From Paramacrobiotus metropolitanus (Eukaryota; Tardigrada; Eutardigrada; Parachela; Macrobiotidae), in the NCBI RefSeq assembly GCF_019649055.1, contig NW_026570230.1, positions 1,612,001 through 1,676,000 of the forward strand: a stretch of DNA of 64,000 nt, written 5' to 3'. Shown piece after piece: positions 23,201 through 35,300 of the stretch. The position numbers and the translations under genes were made by a program. Below the pieces are notes generated by a model. It was not told where the DNA came from, did not search any database, and was given only the letters and a program-made list of their open reading frames with translations. The first letter of the stretch is position 1. Each line of letters opens with the position of its first letter.

Positions 23201-25638
23201 GCTTAATTGCGAACCGGTCAACCATAAAGGGATGTTGGAATATCTACCGGCATAACGGAGTGACTGCGTATCTCAATCAAAACCAAATTAGCAGGATAAT
23301 CAGGAGAGTTACTATCCTAGATTCAATTAAACACCAATTTCTTAGAAAATTTCGGGTAGCAAAGAAGACTGCTGCTCAGCCGCCTAGTAAACATTTTCTG
23401 GGCGCGCTTCCGACTGCGATAACATCGGTAAATTACTTATTTTGAAATTTCTCCCTTTCTCTGAAACCTGTTAACGTGGCTTTGGGTTCGAATGTTGTTT
23501 GGGCTATTCAAATCCTGCCAGTTTGCATATATATTTCATATACAAATTAGCCGTATTCAAACAAATCTAACACTTTTTATTGATTATAAATTCACATGTG
23601 CACATTAATTTTTTTAACTGGATTACTATACTTCTAATGAAAGTGTATTTTTTATTTAGCACGGTAATCAGACTGGATTTGGCCATGACCAGAATATATT
23701 TATATTATATAAAGTACAAAGTACGTACGAGACGTACAAACGTACGTACATTGTACAAAGTGCGTACAAAGTACGTATCTATATGAGTAAATAAAGTACG
23801 TAATGTATGAGAACAGGTGAGAGTCGTTCCACTTGTTTTCTGTTTCAGCGTTTAAGTTTGGAGATTATGCGTGGTAATGCTATGTGTATTGTGCACAGTC
23901 CCTTCTCGTGTTAATTGCAATTGGGGCAAATTCTTTATTTGATTGTACATACTGACCATGAGTAGCGCTCATTGATGTGCATATTGAAAAATAAATAACA
24001 TAACTTTATAATAATATAAGCTACATAGAGCGTACTAGCGCTGTAGCGCAGGAAATTTCCGGCGGACAGCTTATGGTTAAGAACTTAGGCCCTTCGTGTA
24101 ATATAATTAATTACATATCCTTGTAAAATTGTTTTGACAAGGATGACAACAGCAGTCAAATGTCAAAATAGTAGGCTACAGGTGGGGCTTTTGGTGGGGC
24201 GGCACAACCGTACTCGATTTTGAAATGAGCAAGAGTGCCGCTGGTGGAGAAATCCTCAATCGAGTGGTAAAAGTATTGTAAAAATGCTGAAATACGATTT
24301 CCGTTAGGGGAACGTAAAATACAAAAAACCCACCGTAAATATGTCAAGCTAGCGCCTCAGCTGTAACTAAAAGCTATAAATGTTTGTAGCTTTTAATTGT
24401 AACTGACCAGGGCACTACATATTTCCGCCTCCAAATTCAAACAAATCTCATTTTTTGTATAAAGGTAGTAGACTACCGTGGTATATTTAAAAAATTATTT
24501 TCATCTGCAAAGGTCGATTAAGCGTGGTCTAACATAAATTAAATGAGTACATAGTACTGCATACTATTATTATGCAGTACGGACTTTACCAGAATAATAT
24601 TATATTAATTTTGCGGCCACTGGACCAGCCGTGGGCCCTTCCAGGTTTTAAGCACCGACATAACTCCAAAAACGCTTCCGATAGTCCCATCTATACATTT
24701 TGAAAACTTCCTAACTAAATGCTTCCTAAATCCTAATAGTTCGTGAGCATATGGGCATACAACACAAACAGCTTGGAAATTAGTTATTGAATTTCTGAAA
24801 TTTGATAATTCTGCTGCGATGGTCACCGCACACGCGCTGTAGTACGTACGTCGACGCTCGGCATGTGGAAGGATCCACGGGACGGGCAGTGCCCGCAAAA
24901 ACGATATTGCGGCATAAAATGCAATTACGAGTACTTAATTAATACTACAATCTAATAGTATGTGTACTCTGTACTCAGCCAATTTATGTTAGATCACGCC
25001 CAAGTGACCTTTGAAGATGAAACTATTTTTTTAATCATACCACGGTAGTACACTACCTTTTACAAAAAACGAATTTTTTTTTAATTTGGAGGCGGAAGTA
25101 GTTCCCTGGTGAGCAAAAACTGTATTGCTGTGTCTGAGTAAACATGCAAAAGAACCAAATTATAAATTCCTTAAAAACTTATATCAGACCGACAAAAACT
25201 CACAGGAACGCATTTTTTTTCATTGGAGAGCCTAATGCCACTGCGTTCGAATCGATATGAGCAAAAGGCTACCTGCTATCTAAATAAGTATAGTTAAACA
25301 AAAAATATAGTAACCACTACAGGTATTTTGTAAATTTAAAGCTAAACTGATAGACAAAATAGCACAGCGATCCAATATTTGTCAAAAGTTGCGCTTCGGT
25401 TTCCCCAGGTGCGTAAAAGTACATAATTTCTTAGTTTTGCGATAAATGAACGATTACTTAAAAAGAACAGAAATACGTACTCTCTGAAAATCCCGAGCTG
25501 CCGGCTAAAAGGGCTTCGCTATCGTCATCATCGTCGCCATACAAATTCGGACATAACTTGTCCGCTGCCTCAGTCCACAAAGAGAAATACAAAGATATGA
25601 TAAAGCACAAATAAAAGCGTCTTCCATGATCTCCACAT
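20209..25638 (-). CDS. Secreted leucine-rich-repeat protein B; first exon has a frame break
   Basis: Paralogue of LRR-A with the same exon plan: exon 1 about 25481-25638, exon 2 21115-22870, exon 3 20209-20791. Exons 2 and 3 are intact: Cys cap (RSCQLDCTRDDEFDIIC), LRRs such as LQDLDLSNTGVP, LRKLDLSGNRF, LKWLDLSKNQI and LRWLNISGNH, then LTHLYLAGNNL, CVDRKDL and EPGGFSEWMDDFLRL...NFICP. In exon 1 the frame that joins exon 2 reads ADKLCPNLYGDDDDD...LLAGSSGFSE, matching the acidic end of LRR-A exon 1. The only plausible start, ATG at 25638, gives a signal-like MWRSWKTLLFVLYHIFVFLF but then hits TGA one frame away. An unseen exon, an assembly indel or a real lesion could explain this. The 2.6-kb intron 1 holds GTATAC-rich repeats and an inverted-repeat element. 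A TATTTATA (TATA box on minus) lies at 25697-25704. Confidence 0.8.
22920..23120. repeat. Short tandem repeats rich in GTATAC/ACAAGG
   Basis: In intron 1 of LRR-B: 'cgtacaaagttat' occurs twice near 22922-22965, then from about 23038 repeated 'gtatacaagg' and 'gtatatacaagg' units for about 80 bp. Purine/pyrimidine alternation is strong. Confidence 0.75.
23705..23785. repeat. GTAC-rich degenerate repeat
   Basis: About 80 bp with repeated 'gtacaaagtacgta' and 'acgtacg' units, each partly palindromic. Same intron as the repeats at 23 kb; no coding content. Confidence 0.7.
24408..25109. mobile_element. About 700-bp foldback/MITE element with about 140-bp inverted ends
   Basis: The left arm begins CCAGGGCACTAC and runs to about 24550. 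The right arm (about 24965-25109) is its reverse complement with scattered differences; both contain TTCCGCCTCCAAATT, AAAGGTAGT...CTACCGTGGTAT and TCTAACATAAATT in the same order. The 0.4-kb centre has a 97-codon minus ORF (24605-24898) without recognisable similarity. No clear target-site duplication was found. The ends starting CAGGG resemble hAT-type termini, but that is inference. It sits in intron 1 of LRR-B. Confidence 0.85.
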
Positions 25639-26553
25639 GGTGAACACGGTATCCCATGTGGATAGTGTTCTGGCTAATTAATCCGCATCTGCTGGATATT
25701 TATAATGGCAAATTAGGACTACGTAGATGCATTCACTTTCACTCACAATAAGCAAATTAATACGGGACGATTACTTACACCTAACATGCCGTAATTTACG
25801 CGCATTATTGCCAGAATGGAATGATTTACGCGGCATGCTTGTTTTTCGAGGTTCCAACCAGTGAAAAAATAATAACCAGTGTTATAATCTCGTATATCAA
25901 GAGTCCGTGCGTTAAAATCACGTTGTGTCAAAGAATGGATGCCCCGAGCGCTTAATGGCTAAAGGGCATCCGCTGTCCATAAGAAAGGCGACTGATAAAT
26001 TAGAAAACATGTACGGCAAGCAAAAGTGTAGGACTGGCATGTTGGTTGCGAAGCGGATGCGATATTATTGTTCCATAGTTAATTCTTATTAATACACACG
26101 AGCAGAGTTTGAGAATAACGATTGCCGTTTTCCTTACAATTAGTTACTTACTTATACTTTCGCTTCCCTTATTTTTCATTAATTGTATTGTACGGAGCGT
26201 TCGTATTAATCGTGACGTTTTTCCTGAAAACCGATACTGATTGCATGAGAACTTATTTGCATAATTAGGGAGAATTATCATTTTATGGTCTGGATGAAAT
26301 TATCTAAACGGTTAAAGGATTTCAAGAGTATACAAAGAAAAGGGCGCATCAACTTATATTACAGTATACCACGCTGTATGATAATCCATATCTGTATGTA
26401 TAAACATGAATTGCTTGCGATAAAAAAAAAACAGTAAAAAGCAGTTGTGCCGTGCTTTTGTATTAACATCAATTAGCCACCAAACATGTAGCATACCAAG
26501 ATTTATTATTTGTCAACGCAGGCGTCATGATCTATGGTACAAAATCTAATGAT
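25639..26553. other. Spacer between the Gr-like gene and LRR-B promoter
   Basis: Near 25697 it holds the TATA-like box of LRR-B. Otherwise AT-rich with only short ORFs. A tRNA-like A-box phrase near 25935-25975 lacks a B box and cloverleaf, so no tRNA is called. Confidence 0.4.
25697..25704 (-). promoter_or_regulatory. TATA-like box upstream of LRR-B
   Basis: TATAAATA on the minus strand, 59-66 bases upstream of the ATG at 25638, a normal TATA-to-start distance with a short 5' UTR. It supports 25638 as the intended start despite the frame break downstream. Confidence 0.4.
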
Positions 26554-28066
26554 TTAAGTTGTCAACATTGAGACCGTCCGGATTGGGAGGGTTAACGTCG
26601 TGTTTCTAGATCCAAGACAGCCACTGATGGCGTCGCTGTTAATGTTTGCATTATTATTCTGCAGATACTCTCGCACAATCAGCATGTACGTCAAGAAAAT
26701 ACCCATTAACTGCAAAATAAAAACCCAATATGAGGAGAAAGGTCACACTTGCCGGATTTTTTATTTGCATGTATACGCTTAACGTACCGAAACGGCAAAA
26801 CCTTTGTCAATGTTGCAGAAGCCGGCAACTGTCAAACAACATGGCTGTTGTCTCATCGCGTGAATTCTGGCATATGTAACTTGCAGAGCCTCCTGTAATT
26901 TGAGCATTTTCCTGATGTCTGCCGTCATCTCCCATGCTCTCCCGTGCGCGATTTTGTCCATGTGGTCATGCAGACTGGCGACTAGGTTGCCAATCTGAAT
27001 TTCAGCAGTCAATTTTTGATGATATTCATTGTAATGAAAACTGTAAGAGTAAGTGATATGCAGCTACCGGCAAATATTTACGTACCGAGCAGGTGAAGCG
27101 CATGGAAAAGTATATCGGAACGGCAATGGTAAGCGAGTACCACATGATGAGAATAGCCGGAAACAGTGGCGCTAGTTTTCTTCGTAGGTGGGAATTCTCG
27201 GGCGATATCATATCGAATGTCGGCGTAAAACAAATTATCGTCATGAACATGTTGAGAAAATGCACCGCCAAAATGTTGGAGAAACAAAACTCCAAACTTT
27301 CCCACAATTTCTTCACACACTGTAAGATATTATACACCGCCGCAACATCCGGTATTTTCTTGCATGCGTTGTTTGCACCTTCCGTGCATCTACACAAGCT
27401 TTCCACAGAAAGAGTGGCTGCAAAGGTCAGCATACAGAACATCGCAATGATAACTTGTTCCATCCAGACAAGCAGACCTTGGCTGATCAGCAAAAGCAGC
27501 TCATACAACCAAAACGGCTGACGACGAAACGGCCAGAATCTGGGCCCATCGCGAAGCACACCCGGACTGAGATAGGCGAACTCGGCCTCATGGGTTATAA
27601 AGGTCAACACAAACATTACACTACCCGCGCACAGCAGTATTCGTTCCAGTGAGACTATCTGTTTGGATTGTGCAGCACCGGTAGACGTCGCGTAAAGGTC
27701 ATCCAGTAGCGTGTGGACAGATTGTCGCGCGTTGACGTGCGCTTGAAATCTTTTGCAGCTTCCATAGAACACACATACCGCTGCCCCGCAGAGCACGACC
27801 TTGCCAAACCATTTACACTCTCCGAGAAACCAGCGCAGGGTGAATTCATCGGCGGTACAGGCGTTAATTACAACCTGGATTATTTGACGCATGACACACA
27901 ATGCGATGAATATCGCATATAGAATTTTTAGTATTCGCCTAGCAAAATGGCGGATCTGTTTAGAAGGGGATAGCTGTAGCGGCTGGCAGCTGGATACGGG
28001 TGTCAACGTATGCATGATTTGCCAACATAAGCCCAAATCCCAATGTTCTGAAGCTGGTGAGGTCAT
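26554..28066 (-). CDS. Gustatory-receptor-like seven-TM chemoreceptor, complete (447 aa)
   Basis: Three exons, 27086-28066, 26788-26994 and 26554-26709, all phase 0 with gtacgt donors, give 447 residues. Seven hydrophobic segments are visible: about residues 46-68 (ILYAIFIALCVMRQIIQVV), 84-105, 143-165, 185-220, 260-290, 300-325, and TM7 in exon 3 (LMGIFLTYMLIVREY). The position and wording of TM7 fit the TYhhhhhQF signature of arthropod gustatory receptors and Gr-like proteins, in which phase-0 introns near TM6-TM7 are also usual (established). These proteins form ligand-gated cation channels with an intracellular N-terminus; no N-terminal signal peptide is seen here, in agreement. An extra loop between TM6 and TM7 (exon 2, with Cys and charged residues) is longer than usual. 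Ligand unknown. Family-level call is fairly secure; orthology is not. Confidence 0.72.
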
Positions 28067-29385
28067 CGTATACTGTATGTTAAGACAATGTTGATTTCAA
28101 GTGTCTTGATTCTACAGGAAGCAGTAAAAAAAGGGCCTTTAAAAGCCGGAAAGCATCAGCTGCAACGCTGAGCAAACACCGGTAATAAAAAAATACATCA
28201 TTGGATCATTCAATGTCAAGGCTGGCGCGCTCTACACTTTACAGTGCCATGGATTTTCGGTATACGTTTTCAAAAAATATACTCTGTACGTCCATGTTTT
28301 ATTTTGTGAGGTACGTAATCCATATCCCGCGCAGCTGTATTAACATAGCACGCTGTTTAGTAAAGCATTAAATGTCATGCAGCTCCAAAGAGACATCTGA
28401 GCCATTCGCCCCTTAATGGTATTACAGTATGTTCATCTACTTCCACATAAGTTTACCGGCGGTATTACGAAGTACAGCTGATTGTGAGTTACTTCGAAGC
28501 TACAGCAGATAGTAGATTCGCAAATTATTATACTTACTTTTATTGCACAATTCTGCATAATACTGAGTTTGTACGGTTTTGTGAAATGACGCTGCTTTGA
28601 ATGGGTTCTGTCCGGAGTGAAATAAAAAAATTAATGATACTGTAAGCGGAAATATGCTCGAAAGGATGACGATCAACGAAAATACTTACAGATAAGTATT
28701 GTGTTCCCTTTTAAGAATTACGGCATTTTCGCTGGCTAGAAAAGCGTCCTTGACAAACGAGAGCTACTTTCTATGACATTACAGAAAATCAGTTGGCGCA
28801 CCACTACAGCATATCGGGGTTGAAAAAAGCTTTCAAGTAATCTCGTCTGGACTACTGACTGACAAAATCTCAATTTTTCAGACGTTATAACAGTCCCACT
28901 TATGCAGATATTCGGCATCGTGGGAATTATGCTTTGCTTCTCTTACAACACAACAACAACGCTCGCTTAACAACACATTGTGCATTGTTAAGTGCATTAT
29001 CAATTCTAATGAAGATCAAACTGAAGTGACTGAACACGGTAATCAGTGTACATGCAGGTCTTTAATTGTGACCAACCGCGTACATAATCTAAAGTCTACA
29101 GAAATTCGTACATATATGTAACAAATCAAATCATCAATAATCGAGTATACAAAAAAAACAAAAGAAACTGTAAAGAATCACAGCGCCAAAAAATTTCATA
29201 TAAGTTTCAAAAGAAAACGCATTTTTCCCCGAATCAAAGCCATTTTTTACATCTCATCTCTACACATAAAACCACCAGCTTTATAAACCGTACCAAAAGC
29301 TGCATCACCTTCTAGATGCCACAATCACGCAGTATAACAACAAACGCAGAAAAACCGTATCGCAAAAACGAAAACGTAATAAAAC
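28067..29385. other. Intergenic region between Gr-like gene and RhoGAP 3' end
   Basis: Promoter side of the Gr-like gene and 3' flank of the RhoGAP gene. AT-rich, short ORFs only, no repeat or RNA gene recognised. Confidence 0.4.
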
Positions 29386-32300
29386 TTACAAATACGAACT
29401 CTCGGTAAAATTCCTCTTGGGAGGCAGCGGCGGCTTGCCGGTCTTGGCGCCATTTTCACCCTCATACCCGTTGATTGACGGCGGGCCATTATCACTGCCG
29501 GAAGCGGACTCCTTCCCCACATAATCCCGCCCATCCACCACATCAATGGCCCGCCCCCCGGACGGCGACTGCAGCTGGATCTTGGCCGTGGACGTCAGAC
29601 TGCTGGTCTTCTCCTCCACGGAGCCCTGCTGCTGCACCACCCCACTCTTCACCGTCGTCTTATACTCTTATCACTGATGGCATCCCCGCTGGACATGCGC
29701 ACCAACGGCGCCATCCCGGCACTACTCCCCGGGCGTGTCGCGTCACTCCCGGAGGTGTTCTTTCGCCGGGTGGCGGGTAGGGGCGACGGCGCTGTTTTAG
29801 GCACCCCGTAGTCCTTCGCCACACCGAACTCCGGGTGCGTGGTAATGGAGATGGACGGGCTGTAGGCCACCGGGTGCACCGTCGGCTCCAGGCCGGCTAA
29901 TACCGGCGGACTCGGGTCATCGGCGTACTGCGAAATATCCGGGTACAGTTTACTGATCTCGGGGCGTTCCGCTTTGGGGGCGGAGGCGGGTGGTGGTGGA
30001 GTTGGTTCAGCCGGGACTGGTCGGGGGGCGGTGGTGTCGGGCGTGGTGGGGAGGTTCTCCGTGCGCCGCGGGATGTTGGGCGGGGCTGGGGCTTTTTTGG
30101 TTTTGGCGGGTGCGGTTGATTTCGGGGGTGGTTTAGGACTGGGTGGGCTACAAAAACACGGGATCCTTGTCATTAAGGACGATGCGGGAAAATGAAAAGC
30201 GACGCTTACTGGTCGGGCGGGGTGGTAGGACGGGGAGATCCGCCGGATTCCGATCCGCCCGAGAGATCAAGGGAGGAGGTGTCTTTTGCTGATAGAAATT
30301 TGGAGTTCGTACTTGTGCTTGGACTAGGATCGAAGTCTGTAAAGAAAAAGGACGAGGTTAAGAAAATTTCAGTTATCTACGTGAAAAATAAAACATTATT
30401 AATTTACTGTACTCAATCGCGAATTCTAAAATGGTGATTACCGCAGTATATTTCACAAGTTTCAATATTCATAATCTGGTTAAAAGCGCAGAAATTTATA
30501 CAAAAAGTAAAATCTACTAATACGATCTAAAACGATTGAACAAAATATCGCAATAAGCAAGATTCTTTAAAAAATTTCCGAAAAAAACTTAATTTCTTAT
30601 GCTGCCAAAACTTATGCACACAAACAGCTGGGATGAAAGGACGCGAGACTTACCACCAGGGAAGAAATCTTTTTGGTTCGTAATCAATGTTTCTACGATT
30701 GCGTGCTGCAAATTTGTAGCTGCCATATCAAATCCCGTCCTGCAAAACAATCCCGTAACCGTGAAATAGTGCAACGTGATATTATTATGCAGATATACAA
30801 AGCAGATACCATAGCCACAGAAAAATAAGTACAGCAATGAAATTTTCTAAATCATTAGCATACAAGTTGCGTACGGTGCGTGTTGTAAATAAATACCTAT
30901 CGGCGTCCGTGTCCCAGAACAAATTGGGCGACATTACAATCGCCAGATTGCTGGGCGTCATTTTATTTCGATCCGATCGACTGGCTACAGCTGCCAAGAA
31001 CTTCACAAGGTAACTAAAAACAACAATCAATAATAAAGAGTTATCCTTACTACTCATATTAACTAGATTGTTCGCAAAGTGGGCGAAACCGTTCCACTGA
31101 CTACAAGATATACGCCTCTATGCAAACCTTAAAAAGTCAAGTATGTACGAGTGCATCAACTTGCAGTACTCGTATGTTATTAAAACTCAATTCAACAAAC
31201 AATAAAATTTAATAAAGGTATTTTCAAAGAACCATTTTAATTGTCCTTATTGAACTGAACCATGACGCCTCTAATCAAATCCACTTTGTTACAAAAATGT
31301 ATGAAGAAAAGTCATGCATACCCAGTTACCACAAAACATTCACATAAAAAAGTCTGCAGGTGTTATAGCGATTGCTCACCGTCAGAATGGTGTACTGTAC
31401 ATGTAAAACATACAACACATTTGTAATGCCAATACGTATTTCATTCATAAAGGGCAATATTTAACGGTTAACCCCATTTATGTTAACACCAACAATTTTG
31501 AAGTTTTTAATACATAACATCTTTTGGCCCTTTTATTATAATGGTAGTTGTAAAAGTAATCTTTACAATAACAAGTTACAACATTAGTACTGCACCTACG
31601 AGCATAATAAATATTTTCGTTTTGCGCTAGCCGAGAAGTAATAGGCATCGAAACAGACTGTTTGTTGGCAGCCAAAGCTTACCGAAATTATTCATTGTAG
31701 GTTTTGTTGGCATGCTATCTGATCTTGAGTTTAAGCAACTGCATGTAATTAAAAATGTAGTGTAATTAGAATAATATTAAAAAGAATGAAAGTTCTCAAA
31801 TAAGTCAAATGGCAAGAGTTACCGAATTTTGTTAAAGTTTTCTTGTCATAAGTATGACAGCCTAACTAGTTTTCTCATAGTCAAACACAATGAAACTGGA
31901 GATGAACTCATTAGCATTTTATGTCGACAAAGCGTCTTATTTACCGGTTAAAACATGCGCCCACTTGGAATTACATCAGGTGAATAAGTACGTTAATAAG
32001 ATAGTATCAGCCACTTGACTGTTTTGGTGAGAAATTCCGACTAAACAAATGTTGACGCTCAACTCGGTCGTGGCGACAAAGCGTTACACATACCTTAAGT
32101 TGTCGTAATTTTCCGCTGGTAACTTGCTAATAACACGCGTCAGTGCTTTACTGCGCTCATCGGGATCTTCGACCCTATATAACACAAATGATAAGTTTCC
32201 AAAAACACTGCCGCTGCCATTTACAAAAGAACTTAACCATCCGGAAAAAAGGTCATTTACATATATTTTCGATAAAAAAAAACCTTACGGGATCCAACTG

Positions 32301-35300
32301 CCAACACAATATTTCAAAAGTAAAAGGTTATTATGTTATCAATAATTCCACGCAAAAAATCCTTTCCTAATTTTGAATTACACTTATTACAGTACAATCT
32401 TATGCGAAAACTTTTCAAGCAAACCAACCGAATATGGGTATATGCGTAGAATGTCAACACCAAATTTTTTACCAAATTACTTTTTACAAAATACAACAAA
32501 TTAAGGTAAAAGTGACTGTATACTTGATAGCACTCATCCACTCGGAATACAATACCCCACACGTCAGTGGGTCCGGAAGCTCGCGCAAGTATGATTTGAG
32601 GGTACTGGCCACATTGTGATGATCCGCTTCGCTGATTACAGTCGACTGCACGGGAGTGTCGTTACCCATATCGAAGACCGCTTTCATCATTTTCACTTTA
32701 CTCGTACTGCCAGCCACACGGAACAAACCCTGGAAATGGGCAACGATAAAATTAATATGCAATTTAATTACACAACATATAAATCAGACTTCAATCAGCA
32801 ACGAATTACGAATACAATAATTAATGAAATATCAGAGCTTCAGCATCCGGATAGCCATAGTTAAATGAGCTAAGCATGCGCGTTAAAATGATTAACCCTG
32901 AAGATTCCGAACAAACATTACTGTGGAAACATTCTTCCCAATCATTCACCCTATCAAAGACAACATTTTCGGAACGTTCGCTATTTTTAGTGCACGGACT
33001 GCATCTCGGACATCTCAATCAATTCAGTTACAAAACCGCTCACAGATACCGGCTCGCTTGTTGCAGCGATTAACCTATCTATTACCCCGAGCGCGATTCA
33101 TTAATTATCGGCAAATGACATTGGAATCTCCAGCATTTCAACTAATTTTATCGCTAACCAAAATAACCAAAGCGGATGACGAATCAGGTTCATATTCACA
33201 GCTGACGGTGAGCATTGAATTGTCCAATTTTTAAATATTTTAATAAATGTCTGCCAGAGCCGGCCAATTGTTATGCAAACTAAATGGCGAATAAAATTAC
33301 AGTACCATTACTGTACTAAAAATTGTACAATTACTGAAAAGTCAACTAATACAATACAAACCAGCAGAAGCGAAAACATTGAACTAAAATTTAATGCATT
33401 TAAAACTGTTTTCCTACCTCTTCGTTTAGCGAATTCTGATAGAGATATACTGCACAGAACTCGAGGACCGATGCAATCTTCCTCCGCGTCCGTCGCAGAT
33501 CATCACGCAGCACAGTGTGAAACACCGGTCGTACGGTGGTGTCTGCAACAACAACAATAACATGAACACAGCGTTGTGACATCCATATGGACAATAGCGG
33601 CCTATGATGCGCCTGACAGCTTCCCGAACAGTCACCAACCGTGAATACTCTGCATTTCCGGCTGTAATGACTCAAATATCCGCAGCGCTTGTCGATGGTA
33701 ATCGGTTTTCAGTTGAATGTGCTGCAACAACATGGACGACATGCCAAGAGATATGTCGGCCACTCTCTTTCGGGCACTGCTGAATGCAAATTGCCTACCT
33801 TCATCAGGATATCCGACATTTCGCCTTCACGGGACATCATCACGAAAATTTCCGTCTTCAGAACATCCTTCAAGATGCAACAATGCAATGCACTTATCAA
33901 ATCGAACAACTTAAATATCGGCTAATCGCCCCGAAGTATAAAAAGCATGCAGTCTGTATGCAGTGCAAATTTTGTTCAGAAACTATGAACTGTAACACAA
34001 TATCCCATTCTATCCAGATAAAACAGAAACGTCTTTTGCAGGATCAGAAAACAAATCAAAATCGCTGCGAACTAATAAATATTCAGAATTTACAAAGGAG
34101 CATTTCGATTTGCAATTAATATTTAGGATTTAGATGCACTAGAAGTCGTACACTTTGATTTTCAACACAAGTCAGTTGTCGCATATCTTTAATTTGATGT
34201 GTAAAGATCTATTATATTAAGTAGCATTTAACCGGTAAGGCACAATTTATTTCATACCTGGCTAATTTTAAACAAAAATTTGTAGGTTTAACTGATTTAA
34301 AATTACAAAAACCTTCCAGTTCAGGAAACATACAAACAGTCGTCAAATTTTAGCAAAGCTAATCATCGTTTCCGATTTGCATTATGTTTTTCCAAAGTTT
34401 CTTAAAATATTTTATACTGATCAAACTCACTCTCAAGTGTTCAGCTTGTTTGGTAATCTCATCTAGCTCATCCTTCATTTGCTGTATTTTGGCCGCATTG
34501 GTTTCCGTCGGGACAGACGATTGCCGTATGGCGCTGTTATATCTACGCGCGAAAAACAAGCCCCCGACCGTATTATTGGCAACACCATCCACAGTCAGTC
34601 GCACAGTCTTCCTTACTTGCGCTTTGCAGCATCCATTTCCTCCGATTTATTCTTCAACTCCTTTCTCCGACTGGCAATCTTTTTATACTCGCCCTATGTG
34701 CAAAAATAGTCAGTCAGTGTTGCAGTGCGTCTATCGATCGAGGCACGTGTCTAATTGCTGGAACCGCTACTTTTTCTCTACATATCAAGAAACGCACGGA
34801 CCACGTCTCTCTATCTCTCTTCCTGTCCGATTAGTCAGCCCCATCGACGGATGGCGGAAAACGCAATACTAATGCCGTGTTGACCCGATTGACTACTACT
34901 GCGATCATTTTTGCAACATCAACAACAAGTCAATCACAAATCACATCCAAATTAAACAGTATTCAGCGATTTCCTATTCCATAATTATAAGAAATGCAAA
35001 ACCATTTAGCCGTATAATGCGAAATAATCACTATCATTACGAAAAATTATGTTGCGAACTTACATCACTGACAGAGTGAGCCAGAATTAACATTAGTATT
35101 GTTTTGAACAGTTTTTCAGAACTACAACTTACAGAACAGAAACAGACTTGCAGTAAAATGTCTCACAATTTGCAAAATAAGATCTCCTAAACTATAAAAA
35201 AAGAAGCGATAATATTCTGATGCTATTAATTATGTGTAATTGTCAGAAACCGTAAGATATGTATTTTAGGATAATATTCCCGATGGAAAAATATATTCTC

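Noticed and set aside
23068-23445. 125-codon + ORF starting in the GTATAC repeats
   Set aside because: Begins in simple repeat and has no recognisable features.
25930-25990. tRNA-like phrase (GCCCCGAGCGCTTAATGGCTAAAGG)
   Set aside because: An A-box-like stretch only; no B box or cloverleaf could be drawn.
33720-33800. Coding-looking frame ARKRVADISLGM in the RhoGAP gene
   Set aside because: Inconsistent in phase. Treating 33722-33798 as an intron gives exact spacing of the BAR motif EGE...DYHR.
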